Shown: positions 41,379 to 50,302 of the stretch, one piece after another | Position numbering within the stretch: the stretch's first letter is position 1 | How the letters are laid out: every line of letters starts with the position of its first letter | Source: Pseudonocardia endophytica | GTDB lineage: Bacteria; Actinomycetota; Actinomycetes; Mycobacteriales; Pseudonocardiaceae | Length of the DNA stretch: 64,000 nt | Direction: 5' to 3' | NCBI RefSeq assembly: GCF_004339565.1 | Contig: NZ_SMFZ01000002.1 | Coordinates: forward strand, 1,178,001 to 1,242,000 | Notes under the pieces: model-generated | The model's input: only the letters and a program-made list of their open reading frames with translations | What the model was told of the DNA's origin: nothing | The model's database searches: none | Made by a program: the position numbers and the translations under genes

Positions 41379-43286
41379 GTGCTGGAGAATCGAGGGCCGG
41401 TCTGGCGGCATGCGCCCGCCGCGTTGGGGACGACGTTGCTGGTTGCCGCCGCCGTCGTCGGTACGCAGGTGGCACTGGCCGGGGCGCACCATGCGCGCAC
41501 GCCGCTCAGCCCGTACGGCGACGGCGCGTTCACGGTCGGGGTGGCGTCCGTCGACCGGAGGGTGTCCATCACCTCGGCCGACGACGGGTCGTACGTCCTC
41601 GGCTACACGCCGGCGGGCGGTGACGTCGTGCTGGACCTGGACCTGCTGTCCGGCGACACGGTGCAGCCCTGGTGGTACGACCCGAAGACCGGCCGCACGC
41701 TGAAGATGCGCACGCTCACCAGCGAGGGGGTCGCGCGCTTCCCGGTGCCGAAGCAGAACGGCGGACCGGCGTGGGTGCTGGTCGTCGACGATGTCGCGGC
41801 CGGCTACGGCCCTCCCGATCCGGACGTGGTCGCACAGGCGACCGGCGAGGGCGGATCGTCGTCCGGTGCGATGGGCACACCGGCGTCGACGACCGGGTCC
41901 GGCAGCGGTGGGTCGGGGGCGGGGTCCGGCGCGAACGGATCCGGGACGGGGCAGTCGAGCAGCGGGTCCGCGTCCGGCGGGAACGGGTCGGGAACCGGTG
42001 ACGGAGTGGCCGACGGCGGCTCGGGCACAGGGGGCTCGGCCAACGGCTCCGGGACGGGTTCCGGCACCGGGGCAGGCGCGGGCACCGGGACCGGCACGGG
42101 TAGCGGATCCGGCTCGGGCGGCAATGGCTCGGGCACGGGCTCGGGCGGCAGTGGCTCGGGCTCGGGCAGCGGTGGTTCGGGCAGCGGGTCGGGCACCGGG
42201 TCCGGGTCGGGGACGGGTGACCGGAGCGTCGCCGACGCCGTCCTGGGCGGTGGATCGGCATCGGCCGGCAACCCGGGTACCGGGTCCGGCACCAATCCCG
42301 ACGGTGGTAGCGCCGGCAGCGCGGGCAACGGCTCGGCCGGCGGGCCCGGCACCGGCGGCAACGGTTCGGGGAGCGGTTCAGGCACGAACTCGGGCGGCAC
42401 CAACTCGGGCGGCACGAGCACCGGAGGCAGTGGCACCGGCGACGGTTCGGGTACCACGGGATCGGCCGGGAACGGGTCCGGCGGCAGCGGGTCCGGCGGC
42501 AGCGCGTCTGGCACAGGGTCCGGCGGGAACGGGGCTGGCGGCAGCGGATCAGCCGGGAACGGGCCCGACGGCACCGGGTCCGGCACGGGGTCCGGCGGGA
42601 ACGGGTCCGGTGGTGGAGCCGGCTCCGGGAACGGCGGCTCCGGGAGCGGCGCGAACGGGCCGGACGGGGAGAAGGGCTCGAACGGCGCCGACAAGGACCA
42701 GGCAGACCAGGCCGACAAGGACCAGGCCGACAAGGCCGACAAGGACGGGTCGGGGGACAAGAACTCGGCCGACGGACAGTCCGGTGACGAGGACAAGAGC
42801 GACCAGGGCGGCGACAAGAGCGACCAGAGCAACCAGGGCGACGGCGCCGAGCCCGGTGCCGCCCCGGCGTCCGGCACCTCCCCGGAGGACGGGAAGTTCG
42901 GAGCCGGAGGCGACAAGCAGCAGGGCGGCGACAAGCAGGGCGGCGACAAGGACCAGAACGACCAACCCGCTCCGGAGCCGATCAAGGTCGAGAAGAAGAC
43001 CGCCGCCGCTCCGGCCCCGCAGAAGGCGGCGGCCGATCCGTCGTGGGACAAGTTGGCGAAATGCGAGTCGTCCGGCGACTGGGGGATCAACACCGGCAAC
43101 GGCTACTACGGCGGTCTGCAGTTCGACTCGGCCACGTGGAACGACTTCGGCGGGACCAGGTACGCACCCCGCGCCGACAAGGCGTCGAAGGAGCAACAGA
43201 TCGAGATCGCGTCGAAGGTCCGCGATGCGCGTGGGGGGTACAGTTCGTGGCCCGCATGCTCGTCCAAGCTGGGACTTCCGAAATGA
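41379..43286 (+). CDS. Secreted Rpf-like transglycosylase with giant Gly/Ser linker
   Basis: Predicted secreted muralytic protein of 635 residues. A signal peptide or anchor (LGTTLLVAAAVVGTQVALAG) covers about 16-35. Residues about 45-140 resemble a small beta-sandwich like collagen-binding modules (WWYDPKTGRTLKMRTL, ARFPVPKQNGGPAWVLVVDD). Residues about 157-427 are almost only Gly, Ser, Thr, Asn and Ala. About 430-540 is Asp/Lys/Gln-rich. About 555-635 is an Rpf/lysozyme-like domain: WDKLAKCESSGDWGINTGNG, YYGGLQFDSATWNDFGG and SKEQQIEIASKV, with the catalytic Glu in KCESSGDW. GTG start. The linker probably lets the enzyme reach across the wall. Confidence 0.85.
   Translation: MLENRGPVWRHAPAALGTTLLVAAAVVGTQVALAGAHHARTPLSPYGDGAFTVGVASVDRRVSITSADDGSYVLGYTPAGGDVVLDLDLLSGDTVQPWWYDPKTGRTLKMRTLTSEGVARFPVPKQNGGPAWVLVVDDVAAGYGPPDPDVVAQATGEGGSSSGAMGTPASTTGSGSGGSGAGSGANGSGTGQSSSGSASGGNGSGTGDGVADGGSGTGGSANGSGTGSGTGAGAGTGTGTGSGSGSGGNGSGTGSGGSGSGSGSGGSGSGSGTGSGSGTGDRSVADAVLGGGSASAGNPGTGSGTNPDGGSAGSAGNGSAGGPGTGGNGSGSGSGTNSGGTNSGGTSTGGSGTGDGSGTTGSAGNGSGGSGSGGSASGTGSGGNGAGGSGSAGNGPDGTGSGTGSGGNGSGGGAGSGNGGSGSGANGPDGEKGSNGADKDQADQADKDQADKADKDGSGDKNSADGQSGDEDKSDQGGDKSDQSNQGDGAEPGAAPASGTSPEDGKFGAGGDKQQGGDKQGGDKDQNDQPAPEPIKVEKKTAAAPAPQKAAADPSWDKLAKCESSGDWGINTGNGYYGGLQFDSATWNDFGGTRYAPRADKASKEQQIEIASKVRDARGGYSSWPACSSKLGLPK
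41850..42660 (+). repeat. Low-complexity Gly/Ser-coding repeat tract
   Basis: About 800 bases of degenerate GGC/TCG/GGG/TCC-type codons encode irregular GSG, GSGTGSGS and GGSGS units inside the Rpf-like gene. The repeats are imperfect in DNA. The tract keeps the open frame, so it is coding, not a spacer, and is prone to length change. Confidence 0.85.
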
Positions 43287-43408
43287 ACCGTACCGATCGG
43301 TAGCTCGAAAGCAGTCGTGATCCGCACTTCGGATGTCACCCGAATGGCCGAACATCACGGGTGCCCTGCTGGCAGGGGCAGACCGGCTGACGCCTACCCT
43401 AGGACCTC

Positions 43409-44986
43409 ATGAGCTCGCCCACCCCCGAGACGCACCGGATCGGGAACCGCTACCGGCTCGACGAGCGGATCGGTGCCGGTGCGATGGGTGCGGTCTGGCG
43501 CGGGACCGACGAGCTCCTCAACCGCACGGTGGCCGTCAAGGAGCTTCTGGCCGCTGCCGTGCCGTCGCCCGACCAGCTCGAGGAGTCGCGGCAGCGGATC
43601 CTGCGGGAAGGCCGGATCGGGGCCCGCCTGCAGCACGCGCACGTGATCAGCATGTTCGACGTCGTGGTGCACGACGAGCGCCCGTGGCTCGTCATGGAGT
43701 ACCTCCCGTCGCGATCGCTGGCCGCCGTGCTGGCCGAGAAGGGTCCGATGACGCCGGCCGAGACGGCCGCCGTCGGACGGCAGGTCGCCGACGGCATGGC
43801 CGCGGCGCACGCGGCGGGTGTCGTGCACCGGGACATCAAGCCGGGCAACGTCCTGATCGCCGAGGACGGCCGGACCAAGATCACCGACTTCGGCGTCTCC
43901 CGTGCCGTGGACGACGTCCAGCTCACCCGGACGGGCGTGATCGCGGGCACGCCTGCGTTCCTCGCGCCGGAGGTGGCCCGCGGCCAGGAACCGACGGCCG
44001 CCTCCGACGTGTTCGCGCTCGGCGCGACGCTCTACGCGGCCGTCGAGGGTGAACCGCCGTTCGGTCTCGACGACAACGCGTACGCGTTGCTGCATAAGGT
44101 CGCGACCGGGGCGCCGCGACCGCCGGAGCAGGCGGGCCCGCTCACCGCGCTGCTCATGCGGCTGCTCTCGAACGACCCGGCGGAGCGCCCGAGCGCGTCC
44201 CAGGCGCGGGACTCGCTGGCGCGGATCGCGGCCGGCCAGTCCGTGGCCGGGCTCGCGACGCCGACGCAGACGCTCGTCGCCCCCGTCGACGACGTCGCGG
44301 ACGGCCAGAAGGAATCCGCGGACACCGGTGCCGAGCACGCGTCGTCGAACCCGGGCACGCTGACCGACGCACCGGCACCCGCCCCGGTCGTGATCCCCGG
44401 CGGCGGCAACGGCTCGAACGCGAAGAGCGGCCGGAACCGCAACCGGATCCCGGTGATCATCGCCGCGGTCGTCGCGCTGCTCGTGATCGGTGGCGGGGTC
44501 GCGATCGGGCTGGCCCGTTCCAGCTCGCAGACCCCGGACCCGGGACCGATCGCGGCGCCCACCACGACCGCGCCCGCCCCGACGACCACCCCGGCGCCGA
44601 CGACGTCCGCCAGCCCGTCGCCGTCGCCGTCGCAGACCTCGACGTCCCCGACGTCCTCGGCGCCGACCTCGGCCGCCCCGGCCACGGACGCCGTCGGGTT
44701 CGTGCAGAACTACTACGGCCAGCTGCCCGGCAACATCAACGGCGCGTTCGCGATGCTCAGCCCGTCCGCGCAGGCCGCGTCCGGCGGGATCGGCGAGTTC
44801 CGCAACTTCTACAGCGGGATGCGCACGGTGTACGCGCAGAACATCCGCCGAGCCGGCCCGAACACGGTGACGGCGACGGTCGTGTTCGTCCGCCAGGACG
44901 GCTCGCAGAGCCAGGAGAACTACCGCTTCGTCGTGGCCACCGACGCCAGCGGCCAGCAGATCATGCAGTCGTTCACCAGGGCGTGA
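43409..44986 (+). CDS. Transmembrane Ser/Thr protein kinase
   Basis: PknB-type receptor kinase of 525 residues. The kinase domain spans about 13-280: glycine loop GAGAMGAVWRG, VAVKELL, catalytic loop VVHRDIKPGNVLI, DFGVSRAVDD and the activation segment GTPAFLAPEVARG. A juxtamembrane linker leads to one transmembrane helix IPVIIAAVVALLVIGGGVAIGLA near 350. A Thr/Pro/Ser-rich extracellular stalk and a C-terminal NTF2-like sensor domain (FVQNYYGQLPGNINGAFAML...) complete it, instead of PASTA repeats. ATG at 43409. It follows the Rpf-like muralytic gene, so a role in wall sensing is plausible. Its end overlaps the convergent S9 peptidase gene by 14 nt. Confidence 0.93.
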   Translation: MSSPTPETHRIGNRYRLDERIGAGAMGAVWRGTDELLNRTVAVKELLAAAVPSPDQLEESRQRILREGRIGARLQHAHVISMFDVVVHDERPWLVMEYLPSRSLAAVLAEKGPMTPAETAAVGRQVADGMAAAHAAGVVHRDIKPGNVLIAEDGRTKITDFGVSRAVDDVQLTRTGVIAGTPAFLAPEVARGQEPTAASDVFALGATLYAAVEGEPPFGLDDNAYALLHKVATGAPRPPEQAGPLTALLMRLLSNDPAERPSASQARDSLARIAAGQSVAGLATPTQTLVAPVDDVADGQKESADTGAEHASSNPGTLTDAPAPAPVVIPGGGNGSNAKSGRNRNRIPVIIAAVVALLVIGGGVAIGLARSSSQTPDPGPIAAPTTTAPAPTTTPAPTTSASPSPSPSQTSTSPTSSAPTSAAPATDAVGFVQNYYGQLPGNINGAFAMLSPSAQAASGGIGEFRNFYSGMRTVYAQNIRRAGPNTVTATVVFVRQDGSQSQENYRFVVATDASGQQIMQSFTRA

Positions 44987-46853
44987 CGCCGAGCGTGGTC
45001 GCCAGCCAGCGGGCGGTGTCGCGCACGAACCGCTCCCTCGACCGGCGGTCGAGGATCTCGTGGCCCTCGTCGTCGAAGATCACGAGCTCTGCCGGGACCT
45101 CCGCGCCGTCCAGCGCCGCGACGATCCGGTGCGCCTCGCCGAGCGGGACGTTCGTGTCGTGCGCCCCGTGTACGACGAGCAACGGCACGGTGATCCGGTC
45201 GGCCGCGTGGATCGGGGACAGCGAGCGGAGCAGGGCGGTCTGGGTGGCCGGGTCGCCGTACTCCGGGGCTGCCGCAGCACCGACCCATGGCTCCGAGCTC
45301 GCGTAGAACGTCTCCAGGTCGGCCATGCCGCAGATGTCGACCCCGGCCCGGAACAGACCGGGGAAGCGGGTCAGCGCAGCGAGCGTGAGGTAGCCGCCGT
45401 AGGAGCGGCCGCCGACGGCGATCCGGTCCGGGTCGGCGATCCCGGCGCCGACCAGGTGGCGGGCCGCGGCGCGCACGTCGGTGATGGAGTGCTCACGACG
45501 GTCGCCGTCGTCGGCCTGCGTGAACGTCCGCCCGCGCCCGGACGAGCCGCGCACGTTCGGCGCGAACACGGTGATCCCGGCGGCGGCGAGCGCCTGGAGC
45601 AGCGGTGCGAATCCCGGTCGTTCCTCGGACTCCGGTCCGCCGTGCAGCCAGACGAACGCCGGTCCGGGCCCGTCGGCGCCCGGCGGGCGCAGCACCCAGC
45701 CGTGCAGGTCCAGACCGTCCTCGCCGGTGAACACCTCCGGCCGCGGTGGCACGGCGCCACCGGTGGCCCCGGCCAGCAGCGGTGTCGTGTGGGCGGGGAC
45801 GCCGGGGGACGGCAGGGCGACCCGGCTGACGCGTGGTGCCGTGTCCGGTCCGTTCCCGGCCACGAGAAGCGCAGAGCCGTCGCGGGTGAACACCACGCCG
45901 GTGAGGATCGGGTCCGGGGCGGGGAGCCGGGCGGGCTGCCTGCCGCGGAGGTCCGTGATCTCCAATCGGGAGCGTCCGCCGACGTTCCAGACCAGCGCCG
46001 CCCGTGCGCCCGCCGGGTCGAGCGCCACCAGGTCCAGGTCCGAGTCCTCCCGGCCGGCGACGATCCGGGTCAGCGACACGTCGCCGTCCTCGGCCAGCGA
46101 CGCCGCGAGCAGCGCCGGGTGCTCGCGACCGGCGTCGGTGTGCAGCAGGAGCGTGCCGCCGGTGACGCCGAACCGGGCGGCCGCGATCGTCGCGCCGGAC
46201 GCCAGCTCGGTACGACGGCCGGTGCGCAGGTCGATCAGCTCGAGGCGCCGCCTGCCGCGCGGGCCGGTCCGCACGACGGCGCGCCGCCCGTCGCCACCGA
46301 TCGCGCACACGACGGCCGCCACGCCGGTGACCAGCACCGTCGAGGACTCGGTACGTACGTCGACCAGGCATGCGGCGCCGTCGCCGCGCCGTTCCTGCTG
46401 GATCGTCACGCCGAGCATGCGCCCGGTCGGCGACCACGCCCCGAGCGTGACGGCGGCCGCGGTCGGCGCGATCTCCCGACGGGCGCCGGTGCGTGGGTCG
46501 GCCAGCACGACGCGGCTGCGCTCGCCGCCCGCAGGGGCGATCTGGCAGGCCAGCCACCGGCCGTCCGGTGACCAGGCCAGTGCCGTGACGTCGGGGGACA
46601 GCTCCGCGGCCGGTCCGCGCTCCACCCGCACGTCCAGGGCCTGCTCCGGTTCGGAGACCGGGGACCCGTCGCCGGGCAGCGGGGCGACGAACGCCCGCGG
46701 ACGCCCGTCGCGGTCCGAGATCCACGCGAGCAGGTCGCCGTCCGGGCTCGGTGCCGGGTGGGTCCGGCTGACGGCCGCGAGCAGCTCGTGCTCCTCGACG
46801 GTGCCGGCCACCGTGTCGGGGGCTCCGTCCACTAGTGCCCCGTCCAGGAACAC
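44973..46853 (-). CDS. S9-family prolyl oligopeptidase / acylaminoacyl peptidase
   Basis: Serine peptidase of 626 residues. A beta-propeller domain of about 370 residues (repeated WSPDGRWLAC, WSPTGRMLGV, FTRDGSALLVAGNG) leads to an alpha/beta hydrolase domain. The catalytic Ser is in GGRSYGGY near 483, Asp in HGAHDTNVP near 566 and His in DDEGHEI near 599; HGGPESEERPG forms the oxyanion region. No signal peptide, so it is cytoplasmic. Starts: GTG 46853, or GTG 46829. It lies downstream of the amidotransferase gene on the same strand. Confidence 0.9.
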   Translation of the reverse strand: MFLDGALVDGAPDTVAGTVEEHELLAAVSRTHPAPSPDGDLLAWISDRDGRPRAFVAPLPGDGSPVSEPEQALDVRVERGPAAELSPDVTALAWSPDGRWLACQIAPAGGERSRVVLADPRTGARREIAPTAAAVTLGAWSPTGRMLGVTIQQERRGDGAACLVDVRTESSTVLVTGVAAVVCAIGGDGRRAVVRTGPRGRRRLELIDLRTGRRTELASGATIAAARFGVTGGTLLLHTDAGREHPALLAASLAEDGDVSLTRIVAGREDSDLDLVALDPAGARAALVWNVGGRSRLEITDLRGRQPARLPAPDPILTGVVFTRDGSALLVAGNGPDTAPRVSRVALPSPGVPAHTTPLLAGATGGAVPPRPEVFTGEDGLDLHGWVLRPPGADGPGPAFVWLHGGPESEERPGFAPLLQALAAAGITVFAPNVRGSSGRGRTFTQADDGDRREHSITDVRAAARHLVGAGIADPDRIAVGGRSYGGYLTLAALTRFPGLFRAGVDICGMADLETFYASSEPWVGAAAAPEYGDPATQTALLRSLSPIHAADRITVPLLVVHGAHDTNVPLGEAHRIVAALDGAEVPAELVIFDDEGHEILDRRSRERFVRDTARWLATTLGVTPW

Positions 46854-46983
46854 CCGGCACGGAGCGCGGCGGCCCTGGCGCCCGCCGGCGGCGTTGCCGA
46901 CCGACCCGAGTACGCCCGGCCGGCGCCGTGCCGGCGAACGCCTGGATCCGCCGATCTCGGCACCGGCGTTCTGTGACGGGGCA

Positions 46984-48768
46984 CTACCGGATCCCCCGTT
47001 CCTGCAGCCACATCTCCAGCACCGCCACCTGCCACAACGCGTTCGAGCCGAGCGTGGTCCGCCCGGAGTTCGGGTCGGCCAGCATGCGCTCGACCCAGTC
47101 TCGCCGGACGAGGCCCCGTTCGCGCGCGGCGGGGTCGGTGACCGCGTCCCGGACCCGGTCCAGCAGCCCGCCGCTGAGGTGCCGGACGGCGGGCACCGGG
47201 AAGTATCCCTTCCGGCGGTCGATCACGGCGTCCGGCACCACCCCGCGCGCCGCGCTCTTGAGCACGCCCTTCCCGCCGTGCGCGAGCTTGTGCTCCGGCG
47301 GGCACGCGGCCATCGCCTCGACGAGCTCGTGGTCCAGGAACGGCACCCTGGCCTCGACGCCCCAGGCCATCGTCATGTTGTCCACCCGCTTCACCGGGTC
47401 GTCGACGAGCATCACGGTCGAGTCCAGCCGCAGCGCGGCGTCCAGCGCGGTCGTCGCGCCCGGTTCGGCGAAGTGGTCGCCGATCAGCCGCCTGCTCGGG
47501 TCCGACGACGGGACCCGGCCGGGTTCCAGGATGTCGCGCAGCGCGGCGTGCGGGCGGTCGGTGAACACGGCGGCGTAGGCGTGCGCGGCCTCCTCGCGGG
47601 GCACCGAGGCCAGTGGCGGGTACCAGCCGTAGCCGGCCAGCACCTCGTCGGCGCCCTGGCCGGACTGCACGACGTGCACCGACGACGACACGTCCTCGGA
47701 GAGCAGGTGGAACGCGACGCAGTCGTGGCTGACCATCGGCTCGGACATGGCGGCCACGCACGCGTCGACGGCCGGGAGCATCCGCTCCGGCGAGACCATG
47801 ATCCGTTCGTGGTCGGTGCCGAACTCGGCGGCGACCAGGTCGGAGAACTCGAACTCGTCGCCGCGCTCGCCGCCCGCGGACGGGAAGCCGACGGAGAACG
47901 TGCGCAGCCCCCGTTGTCCCTGCTCGGCCAGCAGTGCGACGACCAGTGACGAGTCAAGCCCGCCGGACAACAGCACCCCGACCGGCACGTCACCGGTCAT
48001 CCGGCGGCGGACCGCCGTCCGCAGGCGCTCGCCGAGCAGCTCGGCCCAGCCGCCCGCGTCGAGGCTGCGGTACTCGTCGCGGCGGACGTGCTCGGGGCGC
48101 CAGTAGACGTGGTCGCGCTCCGTGCCGTCCGGGGCGATCGTGCGGACGGTCGCGGGCGGGAGCTTGCGTACGCCGTTCAGGATCGTGTGCGGAGCGGGGA
48201 CGACGGCGTGGAACGTCAGGTAGTGGTGCAGCGCGACGTCGTCGATGGTGGTGTCCACGCCGCCGCCGGAGAGAAGGGCGGGCAGCGTCGAGGCGAACCG
48301 CAGCCGCCCGGCGTCGCGCGCGAGGTAGAGCGGCTTGATCCCGAGACGGTCCCTGGCCAGCGTCACGGTCCCGGTGTCGCGCTCGTGGACCGCGAACGCG
48401 AACATCCCGACGAAACGTTCCACACAGGACGGTCCCCAGCGGTGAAACGCCTTGAGCACCACCTCGGAGTCCGACGTCGAGAAGAACCGGTAGCCGGCCG
48501 CCTCCAGCTCGGCGCGCAGGTCGTGGTGGTTGTAGACGCAGCCGTTGAACACGAGCGTGAGCCCCAACCCGGGGTCGACCATCGGCTGGGCGCCGCGCTC
48601 GGACAGGTCGATGATCTTCAGGCGGCGGTGGCCGAACGCGACCGGCCCGGACGCGTGCAGCCCGGACCCGTCCGGCCCGCGCCGGTGCTGCGCGGCGGTG
48701 ATGCGGGCGACGGCCGCGACGTCGGCCGCCCGCCCGTCGAACCGGATCTCCCCGGCGATGCCGCACAT
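46984..48768 (-). CDS. N-acetylglutaminylglutamine amidotransferase-like asparagine synthase
   Basis: Class II glutamine amidotransferase/amide synthase of 594 residues. The N-terminal glutaminase has nucleophile Cys2 (MCGIAGEIRFDG), RRGPDGSG and FNGCVYNHHDLR. The synthetase domain has the PP-loop GVLLSGGLDSSLVVALLAEQG. The combination EPMVSHDCVAFHLLSEDVSS, VQSGQGADEVLAGYGWYPPLA and GDEFEFSDLVAAEFG is characteristic of the NAGGN osmolyte amidotransferase (TIGR03104-like) rather than ordinary AsnB. The usual GNAT acetyltransferase/ligase partner is not next to it. ATG at 48768. If functional it would make the osmoprotectant N-acetylglutaminylglutamine amide. Confidence 0.85.
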   Translation of the reverse strand: MCGIAGEIRFDGRAADVAAVARITAAQHRRGPDGSGLHASGPVAFGHRRLKIIDLSERGAQPMVDPGLGLTLVFNGCVYNHHDLRAELEAAGYRFFSTSDSEVVLKAFHRWGPSCVERFVGMFAFAVHERDTGTVTLARDRLGIKPLYLARDAGRLRFASTLPALLSGGGVDTTIDDVALHHYLTFHAVVPAPHTILNGVRKLPPATVRTIAPDGTERDHVYWRPEHVRRDEYRSLDAGGWAELLGERLRTAVRRRMTGDVPVGVLLSGGLDSSLVVALLAEQGQRGLRTFSVGFPSAGGERGDEFEFSDLVAAEFGTDHERIMVSPERMLPAVDACVAAMSEPMVSHDCVAFHLLSEDVSSSVHVVQSGQGADEVLAGYGWYPPLASVPREEAAHAYAAVFTDRPHAALRDILEPGRVPSSDPSRRLIGDHFAEPGATTALDAALRLDSTVMLVDDPVKRVDNMTMAWGVEARVPFLDHELVEAMAACPPEHKLAHGGKGVLKSAARGVVPDAVIDRRKGYFPVPAVRHLSGGLLDRVRDAVTDPAARERGLVRRDWVERMLADPNSGRTTLGSNALWQVAVLEMWLQERGIR

Positions 48769-48829
48769 GTTCTCGATCCTCCCGGACGTCGTGGGGTGGG
48801 AAAACGTCGCGCACACCACGGCCGCGGGG

Positions 48830-49840
48830 CTACGCGGAGGCGGACCCGGTCGAGGTCGTCGCGCGCCGCGCGCCGATCGAGGTCCCGGCGTCCTGGACCG
48901 GAACCGAGCCCAGCGCGAAGCGGCGCAGCGTGGCCGGGCCGAGGAAGCGGGTGATGCAGGCGATCCGGTCGCCGGACATCGTGAGCAGCAGGACGCCCGC
49001 CTCGTCGCCGTCGAGACGGCACTCGAACGCCGGTCGCCCGTTGGCCCGGGTGGACAGCAGTTCCATCTGCCGCCCGTCCCACCAACCGAACGACGTGCGC
49101 AGGAACTCCGCGACCGCCGCGTGCCCGACGTACTCGTGCGGCGCCGGGGGCATGGCCAGCCACGCGTCGTCGGTGAGCAGGGAGATCACGCCGTCCACGT
49201 CGCCGTCGGCGAACGCCGTGGCGAACCGCTGTGCCAGATCGCGTTCGGCCGCCTCGGCCGGGTCGTGGGACGTCCCGCGGTCGCGGGCCAGCGTCGACCG
49301 GGCGCGCTGGAGCAGGCCCTTCACGGCCGTCGGAGGGTCGCCGAGCATCCCGGCCGTCTCGGCGGTCGAGAACCCGAGCACGTCGACGAGCACGACGGCC
49401 GCCGTCTGGCGTGGCGGCAGCCGCTGCAGTGCGGCGACGAACGCCAGCTCCACGCCAGCCCGTGACTCGTGCACGACGTCCGGGCCGGGAGCGGGGTCCG
49501 GGTAGGGCTCCAGCCAGGTCACGTCGCCGCGGCGGGTCGGCTCCGGCGGCGGCGTCGGCGGCACCGGTTCGACGGGCGGGCGGCGCCTCTCGTCGCGGAT
49601 CGCGTTCAGGCAGCGGTTCGTCGCGATCCGGTACAGCCACGCCCGCAGCGAGGACCGGCCGGCGAACCCGCCCAATCCACGCCAGGCCGCGACGAGCGTC
49701 TCCTGCAGCAGGTCGTCCGCGTCGGTCAGCGATCCCAGCATCCGGTAGCAGTGCACGTGCAGCTCGTGCAGGTACGGCCCGGTGAGCTCGCGGAACGCGC
49801 GGCCGTCGCCAGCCAGCGCCCGTTCCATCACGTCGCCCAT
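48830..49840 (-). CDS. ECF sigma factor with C-terminal SnoaL-like domain (SigX5/TIGR02960 type)
   Basis: Sigma-70-family regulator of 336 residues. Region 2 has YRMLGSLTDADDLLQETLVAAWRGL with WLYRIATNRCLNAIRDERRR; region 4 has LQRLPPRQTAAVVLVDVLGFSTAETAGMLG. The C-terminal half from about 200 is a SnoaL-like domain (FATAFADGDVDGVISLLTDDAWLAMPP), as in ECF groups with a fused sensor/anti-sigma-like tail. ATG at 49840 was preferred over the 49945 extension by the usual N-terminus. It is divergent from a separate SnoaL-type protein at 49926, a typical pairing. Confidence 0.88.
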   Translation of the reverse strand: MGDVMERALAGDGRAFRELTGPYLHELHVHCYRMLGSLTDADDLLQETLVAAWRGLGGFAGRSSLRAWLYRIATNRCLNAIRDERRRPPVEPVPPTPPPEPTRRGDVTWLEPYPDPAPGPDVVHESRAGVELAFVAALQRLPPRQTAAVVLVDVLGFSTAETAGMLGDPPTAVKGLLQRARSTLARDRGTSHDPAEAAERDLAQRFATAFADGDVDGVISLLTDDAWLAMPPAPHEYVGHAAVAEFLRTSFGWWDGRQMELLSTRANGRPAFECRLDGDEAGVLLLTMSGDRIACITRFLGPATLRRFALGSVPVQDAGTSIGARRATTSTGSASA

Positions 49841-49925
49841 CGGAGAGATCGTGGCAGAACCGTTCCGATCGCGGGGGGATCGGTGTCTCGACGGGTGCAG
49901 CATCCGTCGACACCGGAGGAACGAC

Positions 49926-50294
49926 ATGAGTGACGCTCTCGCCATCTCGCGCGCCTACTACGAGGCCTGGGCGGCGAAGGACTTCGACCGGGCGATGACC
50001 TACCTGGCTCCCGACGTGGTCGGCCTGACCCCATCCGGCAGGCTGGACGGAGCAGAGGCGTTCCGCGGGTTCATGGAGCCGTTCACGCGGATCGTCACCG
50101 CGACCGGCCTGGTCGCCGCGTTCGGCGACGACCGGACGTCGGTCCTGCTCTACGACACCGCGACGGTCCCGGTGCCGGACGCGCCCGGCGCGGAGTGCCA
50201 CACCGTCGTCGACGGGCGGATCACCGAGATCCGGATCGTGTTCGATCGGCTGCCGTTCGCGGAAGCACGGGAGGCGCGCGCCGCCGCCGGCTGA
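49926..50294 (+). CDS. SnoaL-like / NTF2-fold protein
   Basis: A 122-residue protein with the NTF2-like fold: ISRAYYEAWAAKDFDRAMTYLAPDV at the start, GLTPSGRLDGAEAFRGFM, and HTVVDGRITEIRIVFDRL at the end. Such proteins bind or transform small hydrophobic molecules or act with ECF sigma factors. ATG at 49926 has GGAGGA 5 nt upstream. It is divergent from the SigX5-like sigma factor (86-nt gap) and is probably regulated by it; activity unknown. Confidence 0.82.
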   Translation: MSDALAISRAYYEAWAAKDFDRAMTYLAPDVVGLTPSGRLDGAEAFRGFMEPFTRIVTATGLVAAFGDDRTSVLLYDTATVPVPDAPGAECHTVVDGRITEIRIVFDRLPFAEAREARAAAG

Positions 50295-50302
50295 GGTCCC
50301 GG

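Noticed and set aside
41850..42660. Repetitive tract considered as CRISPR or tandem satellite
   Set aside because: The units are irregular, keep a single reading frame and code Gly/Ser; there are no equal spacers.
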